A stretch of DNA of 64,000 nt, taken from positions 930,001 to 994,000 of the forward strand of contig NZ_LMGI01000001.1 in NCBI RefSeq assembly GCF_001427105.1, given 5' to 3'. A program made the translations under genes and the position numbers. The notes under the pieces are model-generated. The model did no database searches. It was not told where the DNA came from and saw only the letters and a program-made list of their open reading frames with translations. Numbering within the stretch: position 1 is the first letter of the stretch; every line of letters starts with the position of its first letter. Shown here one piece after another: positions 1-8,468 of this stretch. This stretch comes from Sphingopyxis sp. Root154. GTDB taxonomy: Bacteria; Pseudomonadota; Alphaproteobacteria; Sphingomonadales; Sphingomonadaceae.

Positions 1-1
1 C

Positions 2-91
2 GGCTGGGCGCCGCATCCCGATCAGCCGCAACCCGCACGGCGCGGCAGTGGCACCGCCTCGCTCGCCGAAGCGCTCAAGCCGAAAGATTAG
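2..91 (+). CDS. 3' end of an unidentified protein (partial)
   Basis: An open frame enters from the left edge and ends at a TAG at 89-91. Only 29 residues are visible; they are polar and Pro/Arg-rich, ending in ALKPKD. The frame overlaps the stop of the convergent mutT-like gene by four bases, a spacing seen elsewhere in this window at convergent gene ends. No domain can be recognised. It could be a chance open frame, since the fragment is short and the DNA is GC-rich. Confidence 0.3.
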   Translation, partial: GWAPHPDQPQPARRGSGTASLAEALKPKD

Positions 92-516
92 ATCAGCGCC
101 TCCAGAAGCCCGATCAGCGGCTTATCGGCAGGCGGCATGTCGAGGCCGTGCAGTTCGACGGGGCGTACCCAGCGCAGCGCGCTGGCGTGCTGCGCCACCG
201 GCGTCCCGCGCCATTTGCGGCAGACGAACAGTAACAGCAGCAGATGCCGGTCGCCGAGCATGTCGCTCGCAAAACAGGCGGGCGCAAGGCACGCATGATC
301 GACATCGATCGCAAGTTCCTCACCCACTTCACGGATCAACGCCTGCTCGGGCGTTTCGCCGGGTTCCAGCTTGCCGCCGGGGAATTCCCACAAGCCCGCC
401 ATCGACAGGCCCTCGGGACGCTGCTGGACAAGTAGCCTTCCGTCGCGGTCGACGAGCGCGGCCGCCACGACGATGAGCGAGGTTTCCTGCGGCTTTCCGG
501 GGTCTGGCACGGACAA
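88..516 (-). CDS. mutT: MutT/Nudix hydrolase, probable 8-oxo-dGTP diphosphatase
   Basis: This 142-residue protein is the size of MutT and carries a full Nudix box at about residues 48-68: G48, E54, then REVGEEL at 62-68, whose glutamates bind the metal ion. The family hydrolyses oxidised dGTP so that it is not incorporated opposite adenine. The start is a TTG at 516, preferred over the in-frame GTG at 510 because AGGAAGG lies seven bases ahead of it. The gene diverges from the first pilin gene across a 66-base gap. Specificity for 8-oxo-dGTP is inferred from the PGGKLEPGE context; another nucleotide substrate is possible. Confidence 0.85.
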   Translation of the reverse strand: MSVPDPGKPQETSLIVVAAALVDRDGRLLVQQRPEGLSMAGLWEFPGGKLEPGETPEQALIREVGEELAIDVDHACLAPACFASDMLGDRHLLLLLFVCRKWRGTPVAQHASALRWVRPVELHGLDMPPADKPLIGLLEALI

Positions 517-557
517 ATTGTTAACCTTCCTGTGTGAATATGGGCACCCTCGGGAAC

Positions 558-580
558 TATAATTTCAGTCAGGGGTGGAA
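558..580 (+). promoter_or_regulatory. -10 element and ribosome binding site of the first pilin gene
   Basis: A perfect TATAAT lies at 558-563, in the short gap between the divergent mutT-like and pilin genes. No good -35 hexamer sits 16-18 bases upstream. AGGGGTGG at 571-578 is placed correctly for the ATG at 583. If the -10 is used, the 5' leader is only about 13 bases. Confidence 0.45.
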
Positions 581-582
581 CA

Positions 583-753
583 ATGCGAAACTTTTACAGG
601 CTGATGCGGTCGACCAGGGCCGCGACAGCCGTCGAATATGGGCTGATCCTGGCCCTTGTCTTTTTGGCGGCCGTCGTTGCGGTAGGCAATGTCGCCAACT
701 CCACAAACAACATGTGGGGAAGCGTCTCCAAAGCTGCCGAAAACAATATGTAG
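583..753 (+). CDS. Flp/Fap-type pilin, first copy
   Basis: A 56-residue prepilin-like protein. A short basic leader (MRNFYRLMRSTRAAT) is followed by AVEYGLI and a hydrophobic helix of about 20 residues, the signature of Flp-type IVb pilins. In this family the prepilin peptidase cuts before the helix and the Glu-Tyr pair is needed for assembly. The start has a good ribosome binding site (AGGGGTGG). A second pilin follows 147 bases downstream. The tad/cpa assembly genes are not in this window, so the pair is an orphan cluster here. The tail after the helix is short and Asn-rich. Confidence 0.82.
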   Translation: MRNFYRLMRSTRAATAVEYGLILALVFLAAVVAVGNVANSTNNMWGSVSKAAENNM

Positions 754-900
754 GACCGCGGCCGCCGTCCCTTTTCGGGGCGGAAGCTCACCGGTTTCGG
801 GCGGGTGCCATTAAGATTTTCAAAACCTATTCGCCCTAAACCCCCGGATGTTGACCCAGACCAGACCGTCAACAGGGTAAGTGAAATCAGGAGACCAGTC

Positions 901-1083
901 ATGAAGTTCATCAAGAAGTTCGTTCGCGATACCAAAGCCGCCACCGCCATCGAATATGGCCTGATCGCGGCCCTCATCGCCGTCGCCGGTATCGCCGCGA
1001 TGGGCGCAGTCGGCAACAGCGTCGGCAACACCTTCAACAAGGTTTCGACCGAGCTCAACAATAAGACGACCGCCACCCCGTAA
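901..1083 (+). CDS. Flp family type IVb pilin, second copy
   Basis: A 60-residue prepilin: basic leader MKFIKKFVRDTKAAT, then AIEYGLIAALIAVAGIAA as the hydrophobic assembly helix, then a Thr/Asn-rich tail. The ATG at 901 is chosen over an upstream in-frame start because AGGAGA lies at 889-894 and the leader then has family length. It resembles the first copy around the Glu-Tyr motif but differs elsewhere, so the two are probably paralogues and not a recent duplication. A strong terminator follows. The product would be the major subunit of a Flp/Tad pilus if the assembly genes are elsewhere in the genome. Confidence 0.9.
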   Translation: MKFIKKFVRDTKAATAIEYGLIAALIAVAGIAAMGAVGNSVGNTFNKVSTELNNKTTATP

Positions 1084-1125
1084 TCGGGTCGGCTTGCGCC
1101 GCTAATTGCGGTGGAAATCCGGAAA

Positions 1126-1154
1126 GGGCGGTGGAGCAATCCACCGCCCTTTTT
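1126..1154 (+). terminator. Rho-independent terminator after the pilin pair
   Basis: A perfect 10-bp stem (1126-1135 with 1140-1149), GCAA tetraloop and a run of five T at 1150-1154. It lies 43 bases after the second pilin stop and just before the convergent M48 protease gene. Confidence 0.9.
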
Positions 1155-1174
1155 CTTGCTCTCGCAGAAAGCAA

Positions 1175-2686
1175 TTACCTGCTGGCGTACACGACAATCT
1201 TCACCCGCTGTCCCGGGGTCAGGCGGCTCGATGCCGTCAGGCGGTTGAGCACCTGGAACCGCTCGGTCTGATAATTGCTATAGGCCATTCGCCGCGCGAG
1301 GCTGGCGACCGTATCGCCGCGCCCAACGGTCACGACGTCGATCCGGCGCGGCCTGATCGCCGCCGCTTCCGCCGTGCTCAGCCGCCGGACGCTATTGAAC
1401 ATCGAATTGAACACGCTGCCGCCCCCCGCCTGCGTCAGCGTGACGAAGTGAAACGTGCTGTTGCGCGAAAATTCATAAGCGAAGACGGTGACATCGACCT
1501 GCCCCGACTGGGTATTCACCCGCGCGGTCGAATAGGATGCCGGGATGCCGTTGACCGTCGTGCGCTGGATCGTGCCCGGGCTGATCGACGCGTTGCCCGC
1601 CACCGCCCTGAACGCGGCGGCGATATAGGCGTTCATGTCGCCACTGTACGCGCCGGTCGTAAATTGCGCCTGCCCGCCATTGCCGCTGACCGACACCGCG
1701 TCGGCACCATTTTGCATGCCATAACCGTTCGGCACCGTGAACCGCAGCTTGAGGTCGGGATGCAGGAAATCGCGCCCCTCGACCACACCCTGCGCGGGAT
1801 CGTCGCCGTAAAGCACATTATCGAGCGAAGCGAGGAACGCGTCGGCGTTGCGGGTGCCGCCGCTGCCGCCCGCCCGGCTCGCCAGCGTTTGCGCGTTGCG
1901 GACGCGCGACGCGGGATCGGGGTGGGTGCTCGCCCATTCGGGCAATGAGCGCGCATCGCCGCCCGACAGGCGCGCATCGAGCGTCGTCTGGTTGGCGAGG
2001 CTCGTCAGCATCGTCGACAGCGCCAGCGGGTCATAACCCGCGCTGCGCAGATACTGGACGCCGAGCTGGTCGGCCTGCAATTCCTGACTGCGCGAAAAGC
2101 CCAGCGTCGCGAGCTGCGCCACGCGCAGAGAGTTATTCTGGAGCAACCCCCCGAGGCCGCCGAGTAGCCCGCCATTATCGCCGATCGCCCCGCCCAGCAC
2201 CGCGCCGAGCACGCCGAGGATCTGGTTGCGCGTCGCCGCCGACTGGCGCTTCTTGCTGTGCTGCGCCGCGACATGGCCGACCTCGTGCCCGAGCACGCCG
2301 GCGAGTTCGGCCTCGTCGTTCATCAGCGCCATGAGCTGGCGCGTGACATAGACATAGCCCCCCGGGATCGCAAAGGCGTTGTTCACCGGCGAATTCAGTA
2401 GCGTGACGGTAAAATCGCTGGGCGACCGCGACAGGCCCGACTGGACGGCGATATTCTGCCCGACGCGGTTCACATAGGTGGCCTGCGGGCCATTATAGGC
2501 TCCGCCGAATTCGGCCATCAGCTGCGGATGCGCGTCGGTGCCCTGTTTGCGTTCGGCGGGCGAAATGCTCGTTGCGGTCTTGACCGCCTTCAGCTGCGCG
2601 TCTGCGGCGCCGGTTAAGGCCAGGCTGCCGAGCGCCGCCGATGCCGCCAGCTTGATCGCCAGCCCGTTTTTCGTCTTCCCGGTCAT
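1175..2686 (-). CDS. M48 family metalloprotease with C-terminal LysM-like domain, exported
   Basis: The 503-residue product begins with a signal peptide (hydrophobic core about 11-25, cleavage likely after AADA at 30). HEVGH at 134-138 is the zinc-binding HExxH of M48 peptidases, and a later Glu in SRSQELQAD is the usual third ligand. The last 50 residues (GRGDTVASLARRM...LTPGQRV) resemble LysM and suggest peptidoglycan contact. This is the BepA/YfgC-like group of periplasmic quality-control proteases. The ATG at 2686 is chosen because AGGGAGG precedes it and the signal peptide starts there; the long upstream extension is non-coding. A perfect EcfG-type promoter lies about 100 bases upstream, so stress induction is likely. 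Confidence 0.88.
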   Translation of the reverse strand: MTGKTKNGLAIKLAASAALGSLALTGAADAQLKAVKTATSISPAERKQGTDAHPQLMAEFGGAYNGPQATYVNRVGQNIAVQSGLSRSPSDFTVTLLNSPVNNAFAIPGGYVYVTRQLMALMNDEAELAGVLGHEVGHVAAQHSKKRQSAATRNQILGVLGAVLGGAIGDNGGLLGGLGGLLQNNSLRVAQLATLGFSRSQELQADQLGVQYLRSAGYDPLALSTMLTSLANQTTLDARLSGGDARSLPEWASTHPDPASRVRNAQTLASRAGGSGGTRNADAFLASLDNVLYGDDPAQGVVEGRDFLHPDLKLRFTVPNGYGMQNGADAVSVSGNGGQAQFTTGAYSGDMNAYIAAAFRAVAGNASISPGTIQRTTVNGIPASYSTARVNTQSGQVDVTVFAYEFSRNSTFHFVTLTQAGGGSVFNSMFNSVRRLSTAEAAAIRPRRIDVVTVGRGDTVASLARRMAYSNYQTERFQVLNRLTASSRLTPGQRVKIVVYASR

Positions 2687-2785
2687 TGCCGCGCCTCCCT
2701 TATGCTTCTGGTCCTCAGGGAATATCCCCGATTCACGACAAGGCAAGCCGCGCCATAGCCCGGACTTGTCATTGCCTTGATCGGG

Positions 2786-2811
2786 AACGCAAATGCGCGC
2801 GATCGGGTTCC
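2786..2811 (-). promoter_or_regulatory. EcfG-type (general stress response) promoter of the M48 protease gene
   Basis: On the minus strand the -35 GGAAC (2811-2807) is followed by 17 bases and the -10 CGTT (2789-2786). This equals the known alphaproteobacterial EcfG/SigT consensus GGAAC-N16/17-CGTT. It sits in the 128-base gap after the accA stop, pointing at the protease, with a predicted leader of about 90 bases. Random matches to this motif are expected about once per window, but few would fall in a correctly oriented gap. Confidence 0.65.
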
Positions 2812-2814
2812 GGT

Positions 2815-3762
<948 letters not shown>

Positions 3763-3771
3763 AGGGGAGCG

Positions 3772-4695
3772 CTAGGACGAAGGCGGCGCAACGTCAACTT
3801 CGGGGTGGGCGCCATCTATCCGTGCCAGCGGATGCCGTTTGTTGACCAGCTCGACGAGGCGGCGGCTGTCGACATGCGTGTAAATTTCGGTCGTGGCGAT
3901 GTCGGCATGGCCGAGCATCAATTGCAGCGCGCGCAGATCGGCCCCGCCCTCGAGCAGATGCGTGGCGAACGCGTGGCGCAGCACATGCGGGCTGATCGCG
4001 GTCGGATCGACCCCGGCACGACCCGCCAATTCGCGCAGCATCTGGAACAGTCGCACGCGCGAGATATGCGCCTTGCCCGATGGGAATAGCCAAGGTGAGC
4101 CATCGATGAGCAGCGGCACCCAGCGATCAAGCACGGCGCGCGCGCGTTCGGACAGCGGGACCAGCCGCTCCTTGTCGCCCTTGCCGCGAATGATCAGATA
4201 TTCGCGCTCGCCAGTGAGCGCGCGGCGCGGCAGCGACACCAGTTCGCTGGCACGGAGCCCCGATCCATAGAGAAGTTCGAGCAGAAGCAACATCCGCACC
4301 GCGGCGGCGGGCGGCGCTTCTCCCGCCGCTTCCTCTTCGGCCTGCGCGAACAGCCGTTCGACATGGTCGTGGGTCAGGATGCGCGGCAGCGGGCGGCGCG
4401 TCGCGGGGCGGGCAATATCGAGCGCCGGATTGTCCGCCCGCTCGCCTTCATCGAGCAGGAAGGCGAAGAACTGGCGCAATGCCGACAGCTTGCGCGCCGC
4501 GCTGCTTGCCGCAAGCGACTGATAATCCGCCATCAATTTGCGCAAAGCCGTCGCGTCGGCGTCGGCCAGCCGGCCCTTCACCCACTCGGCCGCCTGTTCC
4601 AGATCGCGCCGATAAGCGGCAAGCGTGTTGCGCGAGGCGCCCCGCTCGGCCGCCATCATTTCGAGGAAGCGGTCGATCAGCGCCGCGTCAGACAT
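3772..4695 (-). CDS. xerD: Site-specific tyrosine recombinase XerD
   Basis: A 307-residue tyrosine recombinase with an N-terminal SAM-like core-binding domain (about 1-85) and a C-terminal catalytic domain. The catalytic set is visible: Arg in GSGLRASELVSL, Lys in RGKGDKERLVPL, HVLRHAFATHLL supplying His and Arg, GHADIATT supplying the last His, and Tyr in EIYTHV. XerC/XerD resolve chromosome dimers at dif. The housekeeping setting next to accA and the absence of att-like repeats or phage genes favour XerD over a phage integrase. No dif site was recognised nearby. Confidence 0.9.
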   Translation of the reverse strand: MSDAALIDRFLEMMAAERGASRNTLAAYRRDLEQAAEWVKGRLADADATALRKLMADYQSLAASSAARKLSALRQFFAFLLDEGERADNPALDIARPATRRPLPRILTHDHVERLFAQAEEEAAGEAPPAAAVRMLLLLELLYGSGLRASELVSLPRRALTGEREYLIIRGKGDKERLVPLSERARAVLDRWVPLLIDGSPWLFPSGKAHISRVRLFQMLRELAGRAGVDPTAISPHVLRHAFATHLLEGGADLRALQLMLGHADIATTEIYTHVDSRRLVELVNKRHPLARIDGAHPEVDVAPPSS

Positions 4696-4721
4696 CGCCG
4701 ATGTCCGGCAGCATTATGGGC

Positions 4722-6539
4722 TCAGACACGCACCAGCGCTTCGGCCGCGATCATGCGCGCTTCGGACGCGAGGCCCACGTCGCGCAGTGCGCGGACGATA
4801 TAATAGAGATGATAGGGCGGCACTTTCGACCACTCGCCCTGCATCCCCGCCGCAGCGAGAAGCGCCACCATGCCCGGCTCGCGGCGCTCGGCTGCGGCCA
4901 TGATCGCGCGCGACCAGCGTGTCTGCTTGCCCAGATCGACCTCGAGATCGCTCGCCGCCGACGCTGCCGCGCTCGCATCGAGCCGCCCGAGGCCCGCGAG
5001 CCCCGCCAGCAGGAATTTCGATCGCAGCGTATCGGCGCTGTCGTCGTCGCCCGCAAACTGACCGACAGCGCCCGCGGTCATGCCCGTAAGCGGCCGCGGC
5101 GACCCCACCGCGAGCACGGCCCATGCGCGGCTGCCGACTGAAACGGTCGGAACCCACGCAATCGCATTTTCGTCATATCCGCCCGCGAGCATCGACCCCA
5201 GCAGCTGCCAGGGATCGCCGCCCACGTCGGTATTGACCGGCAAGGCTGCGGCGGCGCGTGCGGTAGCGACCATCGCGGCATAGCTTTGCGTCGGCGTGCC
5301 GCCCGCGCCCCACAGCTGCTGCATCGCAGCATAGCGGTCGGCGCCGGCCGCAAGGCGAAACGCGCCGCGCAGCCGATCGGTCTGGGTCACGATCGCCTCG
5401 GCGGGCTCTTCTTCGCTCGCCGCGGCGCTCAGGAGCGACACATAGGCCTCGCTCGACAGCACGCCGCGCGCGGCGGCTTCGGGCGCGGCTGCGACGCGGC
5501 TGGCCATGTCGGTCATCGGCGCAAGCACCGTCCAGCTTTTGATATTGGAGGGTGCCGCGGTGCGCAGCGGCTCGGGCACCGGGATCGCGGTCGCGGTCGC
5601 CATGCCGAAACGCCAGCTCGTCAGCCGGTCGACATTGTCCCACTCGATCGTCGTCGAGCGGCGCCCGGCGCCCGTTGCGCCAAGCACGCGTTCGGTCAGC
5701 AAGATGTCGAAGTTCGAGATTTTGCCGCTCGACCGCACGCGGCCGATCGCCCAGCCCGCCGGTCCGGCTTCGCCCGACAGCCCCGAACAGATGGCGGACG
5801 ACAGGCGCCACGCCTGCTCGTCGCCATGCGCGAGACCCGCAGGGACATAGGGACACATGCCCGCCGGATCGGCGGTGGCGAGATAGGTTTGCTGCGCCGC
5901 GGCGACGAGGCGCGGGCTGGCACGGTCATAATCAACCGACTGGACGATCCAGCGCGCCGCGATCGATTCACCCATGCGAAGGAGCAGCGAGGCACGATCG
6001 GCCGCAAGGTCGGCGCCATTGATCGTGTCGGGGGTGTCGATCGCCGAGGCGAGCGAACGGCGAAGCAATATCTGGCCCCAGCGCGATGCGAACTGGCCGT
6101 TCGTCTTGCGCATGATCGCGGCGGCGTATTGGCCGCGTACGCCGAACGCATCGGGTGCAAGCCCGCCCGTTTCGGGCGTTAGCGGCCCGATACGCGTGAG
6201 CAGGCGGCGCGCGCCCGGCGGCAAGTCGTATTTCAGCCCGCCCGATTCGACCTCTCCACCGTCCTCGCCCTCTTCGCCGTTTTCGGCGGATGCGCTCGCG
6301 CTCGTGGTCCCGACCGTCGGCGCGACGGGCGGCGGGGCAGTTCCGTTAACCGGCGCCGATCCCGGCGTCGGCGTCGCGGTCGGCGACGGCGTGGGGGTCG
6401 GCCGCGGCGCGGGCGTCTCGGCGGGGTTGCCAAAGCCTTCGGGCAGCAGCGATTCCTGTGCGAGCGCGGGCAGGACCAGCGCGGCGGCAAGTGCGGTGCC
6501 CGAAAGGCCCAGCGTCAGCGAAAGCGTTTTCATCTTCAT
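4722..6539 (-). CDS. Exported protein of unknown function with Pro/Thr-rich linker
   Basis: A 605-residue protein not recognised as a known family. It opens with a signal peptide (MKMKTLSLTLGLSGTALAAA, cleavage near LALA/Q at about 27). Residues of about 40-90 form a linker rich in Pro, Thr, Glu and Gly. The remaining 500 residues are rich in Ala and Leu and look like an all-helical, possibly repeat-like domain, with two visible cysteines around residues 230-255. No catalytic motif is apparent. Its ATG overlaps the stop of a small membrane-protein frame (ATGA), suggesting translational coupling. The gene lies between xerD and aroK; that setting gives no clear functional hint. Confidence 0.8.
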   Translation of the reverse strand: MKMKTLSLTLGLSGTALAAALVLPALAQESLLPEGFGNPAETPAPRPTPTPSPTATPTPGSAPVNGTAPPPVAPTVGTTSASASAENGEEGEDGGEVESGGLKYDLPPGARRLLTRIGPLTPETGGLAPDAFGVRGQYAAAIMRKTNGQFASRWGQILLRRSLASAIDTPDTINGADLAADRASLLLRMGESIAARWIVQSVDYDRASPRLVAAAQQTYLATADPAGMCPYVPAGLAHGDEQAWRLSSAICSGLSGEAGPAGWAIGRVRSSGKISNFDILLTERVLGATGAGRRSTTIEWDNVDRLTSWRFGMATATAIPVPEPLRTAAPSNIKSWTVLAPMTDMASRVAAAPEAAARGVLSSEAYVSLLSAAASEEEPAEAIVTQTDRLRGAFRLAAGADRYAAMQQLWGAGGTPTQSYAAMVATARAAAALPVNTDVGGDPWQLLGSMLAGGYDENAIAWVPTVSVGSRAWAVLAVGSPRPLTGMTAGAVGQFAGDDDSADTLRSKFLLAGLAGLGRLDASAAASAASDLEVDLGKQTRWSRAIMAAAERREPGMVALLAAAGMQGEWSKVPPYHLYYIVRALRDVGLASEARMIAAEALVRV

Positions 6540-6706
6540 CGTGGAGCGCTTTCGGCAATCTTGTCGGTCACGTCCACCTCAATCATTCGCGGCTCGATCG
6601 GCCGGCCAAGGAACAGCAGCAACAGAAAGAACGCCACCAGCACCAGCGCCAGCACGATCAATCGTGCGATCCAGCGGCCTTTTCCCGATCTGCCCCGTGC
6701 GCGCAA
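6536..6706 (-). CDS. Small single-span membrane protein, hypothetical
   Basis: A 56-residue frame: basic N-terminus (RARGRSGKGRWIAR), one long hydrophobic helix (LIVLALVLVAFFLLLLFLG), then a short acidic tail. Its TGA overlaps the ATG of the 605-residue exported protein as ATGA, the arrangement used for translational coupling. A TTG at 6706 is proposed as start, with GGCAGG about nine bases upstream; no ATG or GTG in frame lies closer than the divergent aroK gene. The charge pattern predicts the tail outside the cytoplasm (positive-inside rule). Function unknown. Confidence 0.5.
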   Translation of the reverse strand: MRARGRSGKGRWIARLIVLALVLVAFFLLLLFLGRPIEPRMIEVDVTDKIAESAPR

Positions 6707-6789
6707 TATCCAATGCCTGCCGTTCGTCTCATTTGAACCGCAGCAAAACCATTGTTCCGCGCGGCCCCTTCGGTATAGCCGCGCGCACC

Positions 6790-7368
6790 ATGTCGCGAAA
6801 CCCGAAAAGCCCGGCTCCAGCAGTCCCCGCGTCGATCCGCGACCGGTCGATCGTGCTCGTCGGGCTGATGGGGTCGGGAAAATCAACGATCGGCCGCCGC
6901 CTCGCGCAACGCCTCGGCATGCGCTTCGCCGACGCCGACGACGAAATCGAACGCGCGGCAGGCATGACGATCTCCGATATTTTCGCGCGTTTCGGCGAGG
7001 CGCATTTTCGCGACGGCGAACGCCGCGTGATTTCGCGCCTGCTGGGCGAAAGGCCGATGGTGCTCGCGACGGGGGGCGGCGCCTTCGTCAATGAAGAGAC
7101 GCGCGCCCTGATCCTTCAGGGCAGCCTCTGCATCTGGCTCGACGCCGACATCCCGACGCTCGTCGAACGCGTCGGCCGCCGCAGCCACCGTCCGCTGCTC
7201 AAGAATCGCGACCCCGCCGAGGTGCTGCGCGAACTGGCGGCGGTCCGCAATCCCATCTATGCCGAGGCGCATCTTCGCGTCAGTTCGGCGAGCACGCCGC
7301 ACGACCATACGGTGCGAGCGATCTTCGAGGCCCTGTCAAAGTGGGAAGATCCGAAATGGAAAGCCTGA
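6790..7368 (+). CDS. aroK: Shikimate kinase
   Basis: 192 residues. It phosphorylates shikimate at the 3-hydroxyl with ATP in aromatic amino acid synthesis. The Walker A loop GLMGSGKST is at 25-33, followed by ADADDEIE (shikimate and Mg binding) and the ATGGGAF segment around 97-103. Arg-rich lid residues occur in RRSHRPLLK. The ATG at 6790 starts just before the conserved core; the much longer upstream open frame overlaps the divergent genes and is not credible. The stop overlaps the start of aroB by 13 bases, so the two form an aroKB unit. Confidence 0.95.
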   Translation: MSRNPKSPAPAVPASIRDRSIVLVGLMGSGKSTIGRRLAQRLGMRFADADDEIERAAGMTISDIFARFGEAHFRDGERRVISRLLGERPMVLATGGGAFVNEETRALILQGSLCIWLDADIPTLVERVGRRSHRPLLKNRDPAEVLRELAAVRNPIYAEAHLRVSSASTPHDHTVRAIFEALSKWEDPKWKA

Positions 7369-8468
7369 CCGTCGAGCTGGGCAGCCGCAGCTATCCGATA
7401 TTGATCGGCGACGGGCTGATCCGTGACATCGGCGCGCATGTCGCGCCGCTTCTGAAACGCCCGCGCACGATGATCGTCACCGACACGCATGTCGCCGGAC
7501 ATTATCTGACCCCGCTCGGCACCTCGCTCGCGATGGAGAATATCTCCTTCTCCTCCTTCGTGCTCGACCCGGGTGAAGGCACGAAGAGCTGGGCCGGGCT
7601 CGCGCGCCTGACCGAATGGCTGATCGGCGAAGGCGTCGAGCGCGGCGACCATGTCATCGCGCTCGGTGGCGGCGTGATCGGCGACCTCGTCGGCTTCGCG
7701 TGCAGCATCGTCAAGCGTGGCTGCAACTTCATCCAGGTGCCGACCACCTTGCTGGCGCAGGTCGACAGCAGCGTCGGCGGCAAGACCGCGATCAACGTGG
7801 CGGCGGGCAAGAATCTGATCGGCGCCTTCCACCAGCCCGCGCTCGTCGTGATCGACCCGACGACGCTCGAAACGCTGCCGCGCCGTGAACTCGGCGCCGG
7901 CTATGCCGAAGTCGTCAAATATGGCCTGATCGACGACGCCGGTTTCTTCGCCTGGTGCGAGGAGCATGGCGCGGCGCTGCTCGCGGGCGACAGCGAAGCA
8001 CGCCACAAGGCGATCGCGCACAGCGTCGCCGCCAAGGCGCGCATCGTCGCCGCCGACGAGCGCGAGACGCAGGATATCCGCGCGCTGCTCAACCTCGGCC
8101 ACAGCTTCGGCCATGCGCTCGAGGCCGAAACGGGCTATTCGGACCGGCTGCTCCATGGCGAAGCGGTCGCGGCGGGCATGGTCCTCGCACACCAGTTTTC
8201 GGCCGCGAACGGCCTTTGCCCCGCGGCCGATGCCGAACGCGTGCGCTCGCATCTCGCCAGCGTCGACCTGCCGCACAGCCTCGCGAGTGCGGGCGTCAAC
8301 AGTGATGGCGCGACCCTCGCGGGGCACATGGCGCACGACAAGAAGGTGCGCGGCGGCAAGCTGCCGCTGATCCTGACCCGCGGTATCGGACAGAGCTTCG
8401 TCACCGAAGACTATGGACTCGATGCCGTCGCGGCGTTCCTCGACGGCCAGGCGTCAGTTCATCGCTGA
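7356..8468 (+). CDS. aroB: 3-dehydroquinate synthase
   Basis: 370 residues. It converts DAHP to 3-dehydroquinate using NAD and a divalent metal, step two of the shikimate pathway. Visible signatures are LGGGVIGDLVGF (NAD binding), QVPTTLLAQVDSSVGGKT (substrate binding), the Glu of AGYAEVVKYGLI and the His of NLGHSFGHALE and LHGEAVAAGM, which hold the metal. The ATG at 7356 is preferred over an in-frame GTG five codons upstream because GGGAAGA lies about eight bases before it. The 3' end overlaps the convergent antiporter gene by 15 bases. Confidence 0.95.
   Translation: MESLTVELGSRSYPILIGDGLIRDIGAHVAPLLKRPRTMIVTDTHVAGHYLTPLGTSLAMENISFSSFVLDPGEGTKSWAGLARLTEWLIGEGVERGDHVIALGGGVIGDLVGFACSIVKRGCNFIQVPTTLLAQVDSSVGGKTAINVAAGKNLIGAFHQPALVVIDPTTLETLPRRELGAGYAEVVKYGLIDDAGFFAWCEEHGAALLAGDSEARHKAIAHSVAAKARIVAADERETQDIRALLNLGHSFGHALEAETGYSDRLLHGEAVAAGMVLAHQFSAANGLCPAADAERVRSHLASVDLPHSLASAGVNSDGATLAGHMAHDKKVRGGKLPLILTRGIGQSFVTEDYGLDAVAAFLDGQASVHR

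Noticed and set aside
3772..4695. Tyrosine recombinase as an integrase of a mobile island
   Set aside because: Housekeeping neighbours, XerD length and motifs, and no att repeats or phage genes.
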